A DNA stretch of 51,074 nt from UBA6100 sp049658145 (lineage in GTDB: Bacteria; Actinomycetota; Coriobacteriia; Anaerosomatales; Anaerosomataceae), in NCBI GenBank assembly GCA_049658145.1, contig JBASOJ010000045.1, forward strand, positions 1 through 51,074, read 5' to 3'. Position 1 is the first letter of the stretch. Each line of letters starts with the position of its first letter. A program made the translations under genes and the position numbers. Under the pieces are notes generated by a model. The model made no database searches. It was not told where the DNA came from and saw nothing but the letters and a program-made list of their open reading frames with translations. This document shows positions 1 to 7,009 of this stretch, in pieces.

Positions 1-1287
1 CTTCAGGCTCTCGCCGGCTGCCGCGATCGCCGCGAGCAGCTGCTCCGCGGTTGCGGTGGCGTTCTCGGCCGAGCGGGCCGCAAGCGCCGCGGCGTTCCGG
101 TCGCCCTTTGCGCTCGCATCGGTGCCCTCGCCCGCCGCCTTGCGGGCCGCGTCCACGAGCGCCGCGGCCTCGGTGTCATCGTCGGCCACATCGCCAAGCG
201 CGCTCTCCAGGTACCGGGTCTTGAGCTGCGCGAGCTTGTCTTTCGCCTCGCGCAGCCCGGCCTCGACCTTGGCGAGCCGGTCGCCGACCGCGGCGATGAC
301 CTCATCGGCACGTCCCGCCAGATCGCGCAGCTGCGAGAAGTCGTCGGCCTTCGCGTCGAGCTGGGCATCGGCTGCGCCCGCGAGCGCGATGATCTTCTGC
401 AGCATGCCGCGACGCGTTGCCTCGTCTTCGGGCTCGGAGTCGAACACCTGCTGCTGGATGCGAAACGCCTCGGTGACTTCCTTCTTGGACTCCTCGAACG
501 CCGCGCGATACTCCTTGATCGCGGCACCGCCGAATTCGGCCTCGGCGAAGCCGAGCTCTTGCTCGGAGGCCCGGAGCGCCTCATCAACGTCCACGAGCAG
601 CTTGCCGGCGGTGGTCTCGAGCTCCTTGGTGCTGGGATCGCCCTGCGCGCCACCCGCGCGAGCGCCCTTGCCGCCCTTCTTGCGCTTGAAGAAGAACGCG
701 GCAGCTGCAGCGAGCCCTGCCGCCAGAACACCTGGCAGCAGACAGCACCACAGCGAACCGCCGCCACTGTCGCCATCGGTGGTGGTCGTCACCACGCCAT
801 CGTCGGCGGCCTGCGCATCGAGCGCGTCCGCGTACCCCTCGGCCGCGGCGATCGCCGCGCCGGCCCAGTCGTCGTCGCTGAGAGCCGGCTCGATGTCGTC
901 GGCAGCCACCTCGTCGAGCGCGCTGTCGCTCAGCGGGAAGTTCCCGGCGACCGACCATGCGTACTCACGGTCCACAACCGCCACGGCGAGCAGGACGTCG
1001 TTCAGACCCAGTCCATTGATCTCTGCGGTCTCGTTCGCCCAGTCCTGGGCGCTGTAGGAGTCGAACGTCTCGACGAAGACGACGAAGAGCTGGACACCAT
1101 GGTCGCTCTCGAGTTGCTCGAGCGCCTGTTCAACGCTGTCGGCAGAATCGCCGAGCACACGCGCGTCGTCGGTGAGAAGACCCGCGTCGAGTTTGAGCGG
1201 CGGCGCCGCGAGCGCCACTGCAGCGGTTGCGAGCCACACCAGCAGGAGCACGGCGATCGTGCACCAGAAGCGCTGTCGTTGCCGCAA
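1..1287 (-). CDS. TPM-domain membrane protein with long coiled-coil tail (3' end outside window)
   Basis: The reading frame stays open to the window edge, so the C-terminus is missing; 429 codons are visible. A TTG start at 1287 is chosen because GGAGG lies just upstream and the first 30 residues form a signal or anchor segment (TIAVLLLVWLATAAVALAAP). Residues ~35-150 match a TPM (YgcG/TPM_phosphatase) domain: LLTDDARVLGD, then VQLFVVFVETFD and NDVLLAVAVVDREYAWSV. A second hydrophobic stretch at ~178-199 ends in KRKK, a stop-transfer signal. The rest is Ala/Glu/Lys-rich heptad-like coiled coil. TPM proteins are envelope proteins whose biochemical role is unsettled, including a photosystem repair phosphatase in plants. 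The topology suggests an extracytoplasmic TPM domain and a cytoplasmic coiled coil. The family call is good; the function is open. Confidence 0.75.
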   Translation of the reverse strand, partial: MRQRQRFWCTIAVLLLVWLATAAVALAAPPLKLDAGLLTDDARVLGDSADSVEQALEQLESDHGVQLFVVFVETFDSYSAQDWANETAEINGLGLNDVLLAVAVVDREYAWSVAGNFPLSDSALDEVAADDIEPALSDDDWAGAAIAAAEGYADALDAQAADDGVVTTTTDGDSGGGSLWCCLLPGVLAAGLAAAAAFFFKRKKGGKGARAGGAQGDPSTKELETTAGKLLVDVDEALRASEQELGFAEAEFGGAAIKEYRAAFEESKKEVTEAFRIQQQVFDSEPEDEATRRGMLQKIIALAGAADAQLDAKADDFSQLRDLAGRADEVIAAVGDRLAKVEAGLREAKDKLAQLKTRYLESALGDVADDDTEAAALVDAARKAAGEGTDASAKGDRNAAALAARSAENATATAEQLLAAIAAAGESLK

Positions 1288-1385
1288 GCCAGACCACCTC
1301 CACCGCCGGGGTATACGCGCGATCGTGCAGTTCGTGTTGCTCGGTTGGTACCCATCGGCGCCGTGGCCGGAACGGCGCGGGCATA

Positions 1386-1673
1386 CTAGTCCTTGAGCAT
1401 CCCGATGAGGTCGGCGACCGGCATGGCCGGGAGCGTCTCTATCCGGATCGAGCCACGCGCTCCCAGCTCGAGGGAAGCATGTGTCACGGTCTCGGTGTCC
1501 GGAGCCTCGACGACGTTCACGAAGTCGACGCGCCCGAGCGTGGCGAACTGCTGGACGACCTTCACACCCATGGCTGCAAGCTCGTGGTTCACTTCGAGGA
1601 TGTGCCCCGGGTGCTCCTTCACGGTCCGCGCCCCCTGATCGGTCAGGCGCGACAGCATGATGTAGGTTGCCAT
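1386..1673 (-). CDS. GYD-domain protein
   Basis: This 95-residue protein opens with MATYIMLSRLTDQGARTVKEHP and carries VKVVQQFATLGRVDFVNVVEAPD, the pattern of the GYD family (PF08734), a small ferredoxin-like-fold domain. The full family length is present and there is no signal peptide, so it should be cytosolic. The family has no firm biochemical role. It is transcribed away from the gene at 1860, so the 186-base gap between them must hold both promoters; I see no clear operator there. Confidence 0.8.
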   Translation of the reverse strand: MATYIMLSRLTDQGARTVKEHPGHILEVNHELAAMGVKVVQQFATLGRVDFVNVVEAPDTETVTHASLELGARGSIRIETLPAMPVADLIGMLKD

Positions 1674-1859
1674 ACCGCATCTCCCCCTCGTTCACGGATG
1701 CCGTGCTCTCTCACGAGCACCGGTCCGCCAAATCCGGCATGTGCCCGTCTGGGCGCGCTCGCGATGCGACCGGCGTGCTCCTACGGGTGCGCCTCATCGC
1801 AGTTCCGCAGACGCCCGTTCGGGTATCGTCTAGACGGGTCCATACCGAGGGGGGATACG

Positions 1860-2138
1860 ATGTCGACGTACATGGACATGAACACGCTCAACACGGGACG
1901 CCCGGCCGATGAGGCACAGCGCATCATCACCGAGTACCTGACCAGCGAGGGCTTGGAGTACCGCGACGAACGCGGCGAGATGGTCTGGCGCAAGGGCACA
2001 GGCGCGCTGACGTCCCCGCAGTTCATCAAGACCGAGATCCTTCCCGATGGCACCATGCACATCGAGGCCTGGACCGCGGGGGCCGCACTGATGCCCGGCG
2101 GCGGCACCGCATCCGTCGATGCAGAAGGCATCGCGTAA
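1860..2138 (+). CDS. small conserved-looking hypothetical protein
   Basis: The protein has 92 residues. ATG at 1860 is preceded by GAGGGGGGA at good spacing, which decides this start over a longer upstream open frame. It is soluble and acidic, with a compact alpha-beta look: a helix around DEAQRIITEYLTSEG, then strands MVWRKGTG, FIKTEILPDG and MHIEAWTAG. The tail is Gly/Ala-rich. There is no recognised domain, signal peptide or cysteine. Codon use matches the neighbours, so it looks like a real native gene. It may share the divergent promoter region with the GYD gene. Function unknown. Confidence 0.65.
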   Translation: MSTYMDMNTLNTGRPADEAQRIITEYLTSEGLEYRDERGEMVWRKGTGALTSPQFIKTEILPDGTMHIEAWTAGAALMPGGGTASVDAEGIA

Positions 2139-2205
2139 CCCGCCTGTGCCATCGAGTGTGAACATGCGTCGGGCATAAGGTCCGGCGCTTTCGAGAGGAG
2201 TTTTC

Positions 2206-2997
2206 GTGTTCTGGGAAATCGCGTTTCCAATCGTGCTCGCCATCATCGGCATCCTGCTGTCCGGCTTGCGAATCGCCAATGAGTACGAGCGGGCGGTCGT
2301 GTTCCGGCTTGGGCGACTCAAGGGCCTGAGGGGGCCCGGCCTGTACTGGCTGATACCGCTCGGCATCGAGCAGCAGCGTAAGGTGGATCTGCGCACCAAC
2401 ACGGTGGATGTCGAGCGCCAGGAGACCATCACCAAGGACTCGGTCACCATCAAGGTCAACGCGGTGCTGTGGTTCAAGATCATGGACCCGGTCGCGTCGG
2501 TCGTGAACGTCGCCAACTACTATGCGGCCACCTATCAGATCGCGCTCACGAGCATGCGCAACATCATCGGCCAGCACGATCTTGACGAGATCCTGCGCGA
2601 GCGCGACGAGATCTCGAGGATCCTGCAGGACGTCGTGGACAGGGCCACCGACCCGTGGGGCATCAAGGTCGAGATGGTGGAGATGAAGGACGTCGAGTTG
2701 CCCGAGGGCATGCAGCGAGCGATGGCGCAGGAGGCGCAGGCCATGCGCGAGAAGCGCGCCCGGCTCATCAAGGCAGACGCAGAGTTCGAAGCATCCAAGA
2801 AGCTCACCGAGGCCTCGGCACTCATGGCCGCTAACCCACTCTCGCTCGAGCTGCGTCGCATGCAGATGATCACCGAGGTGGGCGCCGAGCAGAACACCAC
2901 TACGATCGTGATGATGCCGAGCGAGTTCGTGTCCCTCGCCGAGAGTCTCGCGAACAAGTTCAAGGCCGAGGGCGCCGCACAGGCCACCCCCGAGTAG
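2206..2997 (+). CDS. slipin (SPFH/Band 7, stomatin-like) membrane protein
   Basis: A 263-residue stomatin-type protein. One hydrophobic N-terminal anchor (~residues 3-22) is followed by YERAVVFRLGRL, GPGLYWLIPLG and VDLRTNTVDVERQE, the signature of the Band 7/SPFH domain. WGIKVEMVEMKDVELPEGM closes the domain. A helical coiled coil rich in Ala/Glu/Arg follows and drives oligomerisation. The GTG start at 2206 has GAGGAG upstream. Bacterial slipins organise membrane microdomains and usually pair with an NfeD protease. No nfeD is adjacent, which is slightly unusual. The next gene downstream is a broken kbl followed by a PAP2 phosphatase, so a membrane-lipid context is possible but not shown. Confidence 0.9.
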   Translation: MFWEIAFPIVLAIIGILLSGLRIANEYERAVVFRLGRLKGLRGPGLYWLIPLGIEQQRKVDLRTNTVDVERQETITKDSVTIKVNAVLWFKIMDPVASVVNVANYYAATYQIALTSMRNIIGQHDLDEILRERDEISRILQDVVDRATDPWGIKVEMVEMKDVELPEGMQRAMAQEAQAMREKRARLIKADAEFEASKKLTEASALMAANPLSLELRRMQMITEVGAEQNTTTIVMMPSEFVSLAESLANKFKAEGAAQATPE

Positions 2998-3040
2998 CTG
3001 TGATGCCGCACCACACGATGCGGGCTATCGTCAAGCCCGG

Positions 3041-3054
3041 CCCCCGGCCGGGGG
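3041..3054. repeat. 14-bp perfect palindrome at the 5' edge of the kbl relic
   Basis: CCCCCGGCCGGGGG is its own reverse complement. It ends at the base before recognisable kbl homology begins. It may act as part of a weak terminator for the slipin gene, but there is no T-run. It fits the pattern of inverted repeats at deletion points elsewhere in this window. Confidence 0.8.
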
Positions 3055-3343
3055 TCTCGCTTGCAGAAGAGCCGCCCCCACCCGTTGTCCAACACGCTGG
3101 CCCCGGTGGTGGCGGCCACCACGGTGGCGGTGCTCGGGCTCCTCTCGGAGACCACCGAGCTCCGCGATCGCCTCGAAGCGAGCACGCGAACGTTCCGAGC
3201 GCGGATGACCTCGGCAGGCTTCGACATCCCCCCGGGCGCGCATCCGCGTGCAGGTCTCGGCCGCGCACACCGACGAGCGGCTCGACCGCGCCGTGGACGC
3301 GTTCACGCTCATCGGGAAGCGTATGGGTGTGATACCCGGGTGA
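3055..3343 (+). pseudogene. kbl: glycine C-acetyltransferase (2-amino-3-ketobutyrate CoA ligase) C-terminal relic
   Basis: Frame 1 encodes LQKSRPHPLSNTLAPVVAAT, then LLSETTELRDRLEASTRTF and MTSAGFDIPPGAHP. This matches the Kbl segment after the PLP-lysine region. About 35-40 residues of the family are then absent. A second frame continues ARIRVQVSAAHTDERLDRAV and DAFTLIGKRMGVIPG and ends at TGA (3341-3343), the authentic Kbl C-terminus. The N-terminal two thirds, including the PLP-binding lysine, are missing. The remaining blocks are well conserved with no nonsense codons, so the damage is deletion rather than point decay. The stop codon overlaps the GTG start of the next gene, suggesting the ancestral gene was coupled to it. 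Confidence 0.85.
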
Positions 3344-3939
3344 CGCGCCGATACGTGGTCGCCATCATGCTGCTTCTAGCGGGAGGTGTCGCCACCGAGG
3401 CGGCAAGCCGCTTCATCGTGGCGCGATTCCCCGACAGGCCGTTGCTGCCGGACCTGCTGCTCGGCGTGCTGCCGCACGTACCCGAAGCTCGCTACGTCAC
3501 CAGCGCGGCGATCACGGTGGCCTTCCTCCTATTCGCGTTCTACGCGTTCGGCCATGCGCGCTCGCAGATCCCGGCTTTCATCGCGATGATCGCGATCATG
3601 TACCTGCTGAGAGCGGCGCTTCTCGTGCTCACCCCGTTCGCGAACGCGAACAACGGCGCACCGGCGGCGTTTCCCCTCTTCCAGTACGGCATGTTCCCGT
3701 CGGGGCACACGGCGGCGGTGTTCTTGCTCGCGCGCTTCACCGATGCGAAGACGGCTCCCGCTGTCCGCAGGGCCGAGTGCGTCCTCGCTGCCATCGTTGT
3801 CCTGGGGCTTCTGCTCTCGCGCAGCCACTACTCGATCGACATCGCCGGAGGCGCACTGTTGGCGTACTTCGTGGAGCGCGAGTGGACCGACGGACACCTC
3901 TTCGATCCGCTCCAGCGCCTGGTCGATGCCGGTGCGTAA
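3340..3939 (+). CDS. PAP2-like membrane phosphatase
   Basis: This is a 199-residue protein with about five or six membrane segments. It carries GMFPSGHTAAVFLL near residue 110 and SRSHYSIDIAGG near residue 165. These match the C2 (PSGHT) and C3 (SRxHYxxD) motifs of PAP2 acid phosphatases, closest to the PAP2_C/sphingomyelin-synthase-like branch with HYSID. The histidines of both motifs are present. A C1 motif (KxxxxxxRP) is not obvious. The likely substrate is a lipid phosphate or isoprenyl pyrophosphate at the outer membrane leaflet. GTG at 3340 overlaps the kbl relic stop (GTGA); ATG at 3367 is an alternative start. It converges on the gene ending at 3966. Confidence 0.8.
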   Translation: MTRRYVVAIMLLLAGGVATEAASRFIVARFPDRPLLPDLLLGVLPHVPEARYVTSAAITVAFLLFAFYAFGHARSQIPAFIAMIAIMYLLRAALLVLTPFANANNGAPAAFPLFQYGMFPSGHTAAVFLLARFTDAKTAPAVRRAECVLAAIVVLGLLLSRSHYSIDIAGGALLAYFVEREWTDGHLFDPLQRLVDAGA

Positions 3940-3965
3940 GTGACACGGCCGGCGTGGTGACCCGG

Positions 3966-4181
3966 CTACTCGCAGAGCCGGCGATCGAGCGCCTCGAGGG
4001 CTTCTTTGATGGCGGCGATGACGTTCTCATCGCTCTCTTCGGCGAGCGCGTCCAGCAAGTAGCCGGTCGCGTCGGGTGAGGCCGTGGCCGCGAGCAGGCG
4101 GCAGAGCGTCAGGCGCTCCTCGGCTGAGGCCGATACCTCGAGCATATGTCCCAGTTCGTGTGCGTACTCGGTCCCCGCCAT
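3966..4181 (-). CDS. short HEAT-like helical protein
   Basis: A 71-residue protein starting four bases after the stop of the pckA relic, so it is probably the last gene of a sixA-pckA-derived transcript. It is almost all helical: SAEERLTLCRLLAATASPDA and NVIAAIKEALEALDRR resemble one and a half HEAT-type helix pairs. No catalytic motif or signal peptide is visible. It could be a small scaffold protein, or a fragment of a longer HEAT protein. I cannot assign a function. Confidence 0.5.
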   Translation of the reverse strand: MAGTEYAHELGHMLEVSASAEERLTLCRLLAATASPDATGYLLDALAEESDENVIAAIKEALEALDRRLCE

Positions 4182-4339
4182 GCCGTCACCCCGCGTCCGG
4201 TCCCGCCGCCAGCACGTCGGCGGATACATCCTGCGCGTACTGCTTGAAGTTATCGGCGAACATCCCCGCGAGCTTTCGCGCCGTCTCGTCGTATGCAACG
4301 CCACCGGCCCACGTCGACCGCGGGTCGAGCACCTCGGCG

Positions 4340-4354
4340 GTGCGTGGGGCGCAC
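4340..4354. repeat. inverted repeat at second pckA deletion point
   Basis: GTGCG-TGGGG-CGCAC lies across the point where N-terminal PEPCK homology (FVRPT) joins the C-terminal block (AEVLDPR). The arms are perfect but only 5 bp, so taken alone this could be chance. Confidence 0.6.
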
Positions 4355-4548
4355 GAACAGCGTGTTGGCGAACAGTAGGTGCCATGCAGCGTCGGCCACC
4401 ACGCGGATGGGCAACCGGTACGTGCGCTCAGCGCCGGCGAAGCCGTCGAAGACGTAGAGGTCGCGATCGTGCAGATAGCCGCGCGCCTTGTCGAGGAGAC
4501 GGTCGAACAGGGCGGGCTTGCAGGGGATGTTGATGTCGCCCCGGCAGA

Positions 4549-4565
4549 CGAGGCCGGTTGCCTCG
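4549..4565. repeat. inverted repeat at first pckA deletion point
   Basis: CGAGGC-CGGTT-GCCTCG, a perfect 6-bp-arm hairpin, sits where the GRSPKDKF block of PEPCK is missing. Confidence 0.6.
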
Positions 4566-4764
4566 GCGGCCAGGATGCCTTCGGCGCGCGCAAGCGAGCG
4601 AGCGATGAGTTCCGCCAGCGGGAGGTTGCAGTGTACCGCGCCCGTGCCGGCGAGCCCGAGTTCCACAAGCTGAGCGCGGATCGCATCGCCAGGATGTGCA
4701 CTCGTCGTCATATCGGGTCCCCCTGCCGCGGACGCGACGCAGCAGCCGGGCGTGCGGGAGCGCG

Positions 4765-5244
4765 CTAACCCCAGAGCCGTGGGGGCGCCAGCCACTCAAG
4801 CTCGCCGCGCCGAAGCGACCCCGGGTCCAGCTTCACGCGCGCAAGCCCCGCCTTGCGCAGGACGAACTGCCCGCCGCCCACGATCTGCGAGAGCACCACC
4901 GACATCGACGGTTCATGCCCGACCAGCATCACAGCCGTCGCGTCGATGTACGGCCCCAGCATCTCCGCGAGCGCGGTAGCGTTGAAGGCAAGCGGCTCAA
5001 GACGCCTGTCAGGAACGGGCTGCAGCCCGTCGCCCAGGGCTTCGCACATCATCGTCGCGGTACGAAGCGCGCGCTCGTAGGGGCTGGTCAGCACGACCTC
5101 GGTGCCGATGCCCAGTGCTTCGACGCGAGCCGCGACGTCCGCGACCGCCCTGATCCCATCCGCCGAAAGCGGCCTCAGGTCGTCCGGACCACTCCATTCC
5201 TCGCGGCTGAGCGCGGGCCCATGCCGCAGCATATACAAGTTCAT
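4765..5244 (-). CDS. sixA: SixA-type phosphohistidine phosphatase
   Basis: The 159-residue protein begins MNLYMLRHGPALSR with the RHG motif of the histidine phosphatase superfamily; His8 is the predicted phospho-acceptor. It continues RPLSADGIRAVADVAARVEA, VVLTSPYERALRTATMM (LxSPxxRAxxTA) and AVMLVGHEPSMS (VGHEP, second catalytic histidine). Length and motif order match SixA, which removes phosphate from histidine on HPt domains or related proteins. It is the first gene of a leftward unit with the pckA relic and the 71-residue gene. A link to the nearby histidine kinase is possible but not demonstrated. Confidence 0.88.
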   Translation of the reverse strand: MNLYMLRHGPALSREEWSGPDDLRPLSADGIRAVADVAARVEALGIGTEVVLTSPYERALRTATMMCEALGDGLQPVPDRRLEPLAFNATALAEMLGPYIDATAVMLVGHEPSMSVVLSQIVGGGQFVLRKAGLARVKLDPGSLRRGELEWLAPPRLWG

Positions 5245-5339
5245 AGACAGCTTCCCCTCGATTCATCACGACGCTTGCTGCCTTGGCTCCGCGGTGCGGG
5301 CCCCGCCCCGCAGGGGCCGGACCCGCACCTGGAAGTGTA

Positions 5340-5370
5340 GCCGGCCGGATTGCTCAGGAGTCCGGCCGGC
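5340..5370 (-). terminator. hairpin downstream of the alkaline phosphatase gene
   Basis: GCCGGCCGGA and TCCGGCCGGC form a perfect 10-bp stem around an 11-base loop, beginning 15 bases past the phosphatase stop. No T-run follows on the transcribed strand, so it may stabilise or only partly terminate the mRNA. Confidence 0.5.
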
Positions 5371-5384
5371 CGGTGGATCATCCG

Positions 5385-6764
5385 CTACTGCTCGATCAGC
5401 CCGAAGCAGACCTTGGCGATCTCGGTGTTGTCGATGTAGCGTCCGCGAACCGGATCGATCTCGTCGGACTCCACCTTGAACTGACGCGCTGCGGAACCCT
5501 TGGCGAAGAACGGAATGAGGGAGTTCGTGTGATCGCCGGAGTTCCACTGCACTGCCGGCATCGTGGCGACGCCCAGATTCCCGACGGGCGTCCACACCGG
5601 ACCGGAGGCGAACTGACCCGAACCGGGGCCGGTCAGGTAACCGGTCTCGTGGTCGCCGGTCACGATCAGCAGCGTCTCGCCCCAGTTGGAGTTCTCTTCG
5701 ACCCAGGCGTTAACAGCCTGGTAGGCGGCCACGAAGTCGGCCTGCTCCTCGATCAGACGCCCGGTCTGGTTGGCATGGCCGGCCCAGTCCACTGCGCCAC
5801 CCTCGATCATGAGTACGAATCCATCCTCATCGCTATCGAGCACGTTGAGCGCGCCCTCTGTCATCTCGGTGAGCGTGGGAACACCGGGTGTGAAGGGCAC
5901 GGCGTAGGCAGGTGCGGAGCCGTCGCCCGGACGAGCCTGCTGAAGCGTGGTGTAGACCTGCGGCACGCCGCAAACGCGCTCCGGCGTCTCGCCCTCGGCA
6001 AGCGCGAGGAACTCGTCGCGCGACTGGACGAGGGTCCATGCGTCACCCGTGCCGTCGCCGTCAGCGTCCGCACACGGCGTGCCGGTCGCGAGCGCGTTCC
6101 ACGCGTCCAGACCGATGTACTTGTAGCTTGCGGCTGATCGCGCAGCGCCGCTGTCGTAGTACCACGGGCTTCCCGCGCCCATGATCACGTCGGTTGCCGA
6201 GCTGCGGACCATCTCATCGGCGATCGCCACGTAGTTGTTGCGGCTCACGTTGTGCGCGACGAAGCCAGCGGGGGTCGCGTGCGAGAACTCGACGCTGGTG
6301 ACCACGCCCGTGGCCCTGCCCTCGGCCTCGGCGGCCTGCATCATGTGCTCGATCGGCTGGCCGTCCACATCAACGCCGATAGCGCCGTTGTAGGTCTTCA
6401 TGCCCGTCGACATGGCGGTGGCGGCCGCCGAAGAGTCGGTCGGGTTCTGCTTGACGTAGTCGAACGAGGCCCAGGCGGCGGCGGGATCGTATGAGTCGCC
6501 GAGTGCGTACGTGCTCATGGCGGACTTGAACGGCATGCCCGTGAAGCTCCGTCCGGCCTGGCCGTAGAGGTAGTAGTCACCGGCGAGCATCTGGTTGTAG
6601 CCCATGCCGTCGGAGATCATCACGATGATGTTCTTGACCTTTGAGCCCCGTGGCTCGCCGCCGCCGCCCACCGGCTTCGCGACGGCCGGCGTAGCGACCG
6701 AAGCGGTAAGCGCGACAACAACGAGCGCCGCGGACGCGCGCTGCATCGTACGTGCGAGATTCAT
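5385..6764 (-). CDS. phoA: secreted alkaline phosphatase (PhoA family)
   Basis: A 459-residue secreted enzyme. A classical signal peptide (~residues 1-29, ending ATPAVA) is followed by KNIIVMISDGMGYNQ, which supplies the metal ligand Asp52. TDSSAAATAMSTG has Ser111 aligned with the phosphorylated serine of E. coli PhoA. MIEGGAVDWAGHAN, IVTGDHETG and WNSGDHTNSLIPFF supply the remaining zinc and magnesium ligands. All active-site elements are present. It hydrolyses phosphomonoesters outside the membrane to scavenge phosphate. ATG 6764 has AAGGGG upstream. The ~200-base leader region carries tandem 11-base repeats resembling an actinobacterial PHO box, so phosphate control is likely. Confidence 0.93.
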   Translation of the reverse strand: MNLARTMQRASAALVVVALTASVATPAVAKPVGGGGEPRGSKVKNIIVMISDGMGYNQMLAGDYYLYGQAGRSFTGMPFKSAMSTYALGDSYDPAAAWASFDYVKQNPTDSSAAATAMSTGMKTYNGAIGVDVDGQPIEHMMQAAEAEGRATGVVTSVEFSHATPAGFVAHNVSRNNYVAIADEMVRSSATDVIMGAGSPWYYDSGAARSAASYKYIGLDAWNALATGTPCADADGDGTGDAWTLVQSRDEFLALAEGETPERVCGVPQVYTTLQQARPGDGSAPAYAVPFTPGVPTLTEMTEGALNVLDSDEDGFVLMIEGGAVDWAGHANQTGRLIEEQADFVAAYQAVNAWVEENSNWGETLLIVTGDHETGYLTGPGSGQFASGPVWTPVGNLGVATMPAVQWNSGDHTNSLIPFFAKGSAARQFKVESDEIDPVRGRYIDNTEIAKVCFGLIEQ

Positions 6765-6928
6765 TTCGAATGCCCCTTGAGTTGGGACGGCGCAAGGGCC
6801 GTCGTCGTGTCAGTCCAGTCGGGTGAAGGTCCCGCGCGCTGTCGTGTTCCGCTACCACCCCCCTCGGACGAGTGTCCGTGGTCATTGTGGTCGCACGCGC
6901 ACGTCATGTGGTTGAACCGCTGCAAAAC

Positions 6929-6972
6929 CCGGGTTAGGAGCGCGTTCAGCCGAAGTAAGGCGGAAGTGAACC
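6929..6972 (-). promoter_or_regulatory. candidate PHO box (four tandem 11-base units)
   Basis: Read on the minus strand, upstream of phoA, four consecutive 11-base units are GGTTCACTTCC, GCCTTACTTCG, GCTGAACGCGC and TCCTAACCCGG. Each keeps an AC at positions 6-7 or a close variant within a (T/G)(T/C/A)AC core, in exact 11-base register. Streptomyces PhoP boxes are direct repeats of this kind (GTTCAYYYR-G type). The site starts about 165 bases upstream of the phosphatase start codon. The match is by eye and the third and fourth units are degenerate. Confidence 0.45.
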
Positions 6973-7009
6973 GGCTCCGCACCGACTCGGCCCCACGCGA
7001 CCGCGAGAC

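Larger units (their letters stand above)
4186..4711 (-). pseudogene. pckA: ATP-type phosphoenolpyruvate carboxykinase relic with two internal deletions
   Basis: From ATG 4711 (GGGGGA upstream) the frame reads NLPLAELIARSLARAEGILA, then GDINIPCKPALFDRLLDKA, DLYVFDGFAGAERTYRLPIR and LLFANTLFVRPT. These are the N-terminal blocks of ATP-dependent PEPCK. The block that should hold RTGxYTGRSPKDKF (about 35 residues) is missing between EGILAAEATG and GDINIPC. After FVRPT the frame shifts to AEVLDPRSTW, DETARKLAGMFADNFKQYA and a stop: the true C-terminal ~45 residues of the ~530-residue family. Some 370 residues with the nucleotide and metal sites are lost. It cannot be active. An intact copy elsewhere in the genome is not excluded. 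Confidence 0.88.

Noticed and set aside
559..1389. A plus-strand frame of 276 codons over the TPM gene
   Set aside because: The minus-strand frame has a TPM domain, two membrane segments and a ribosome site; the plus frame has none of these.
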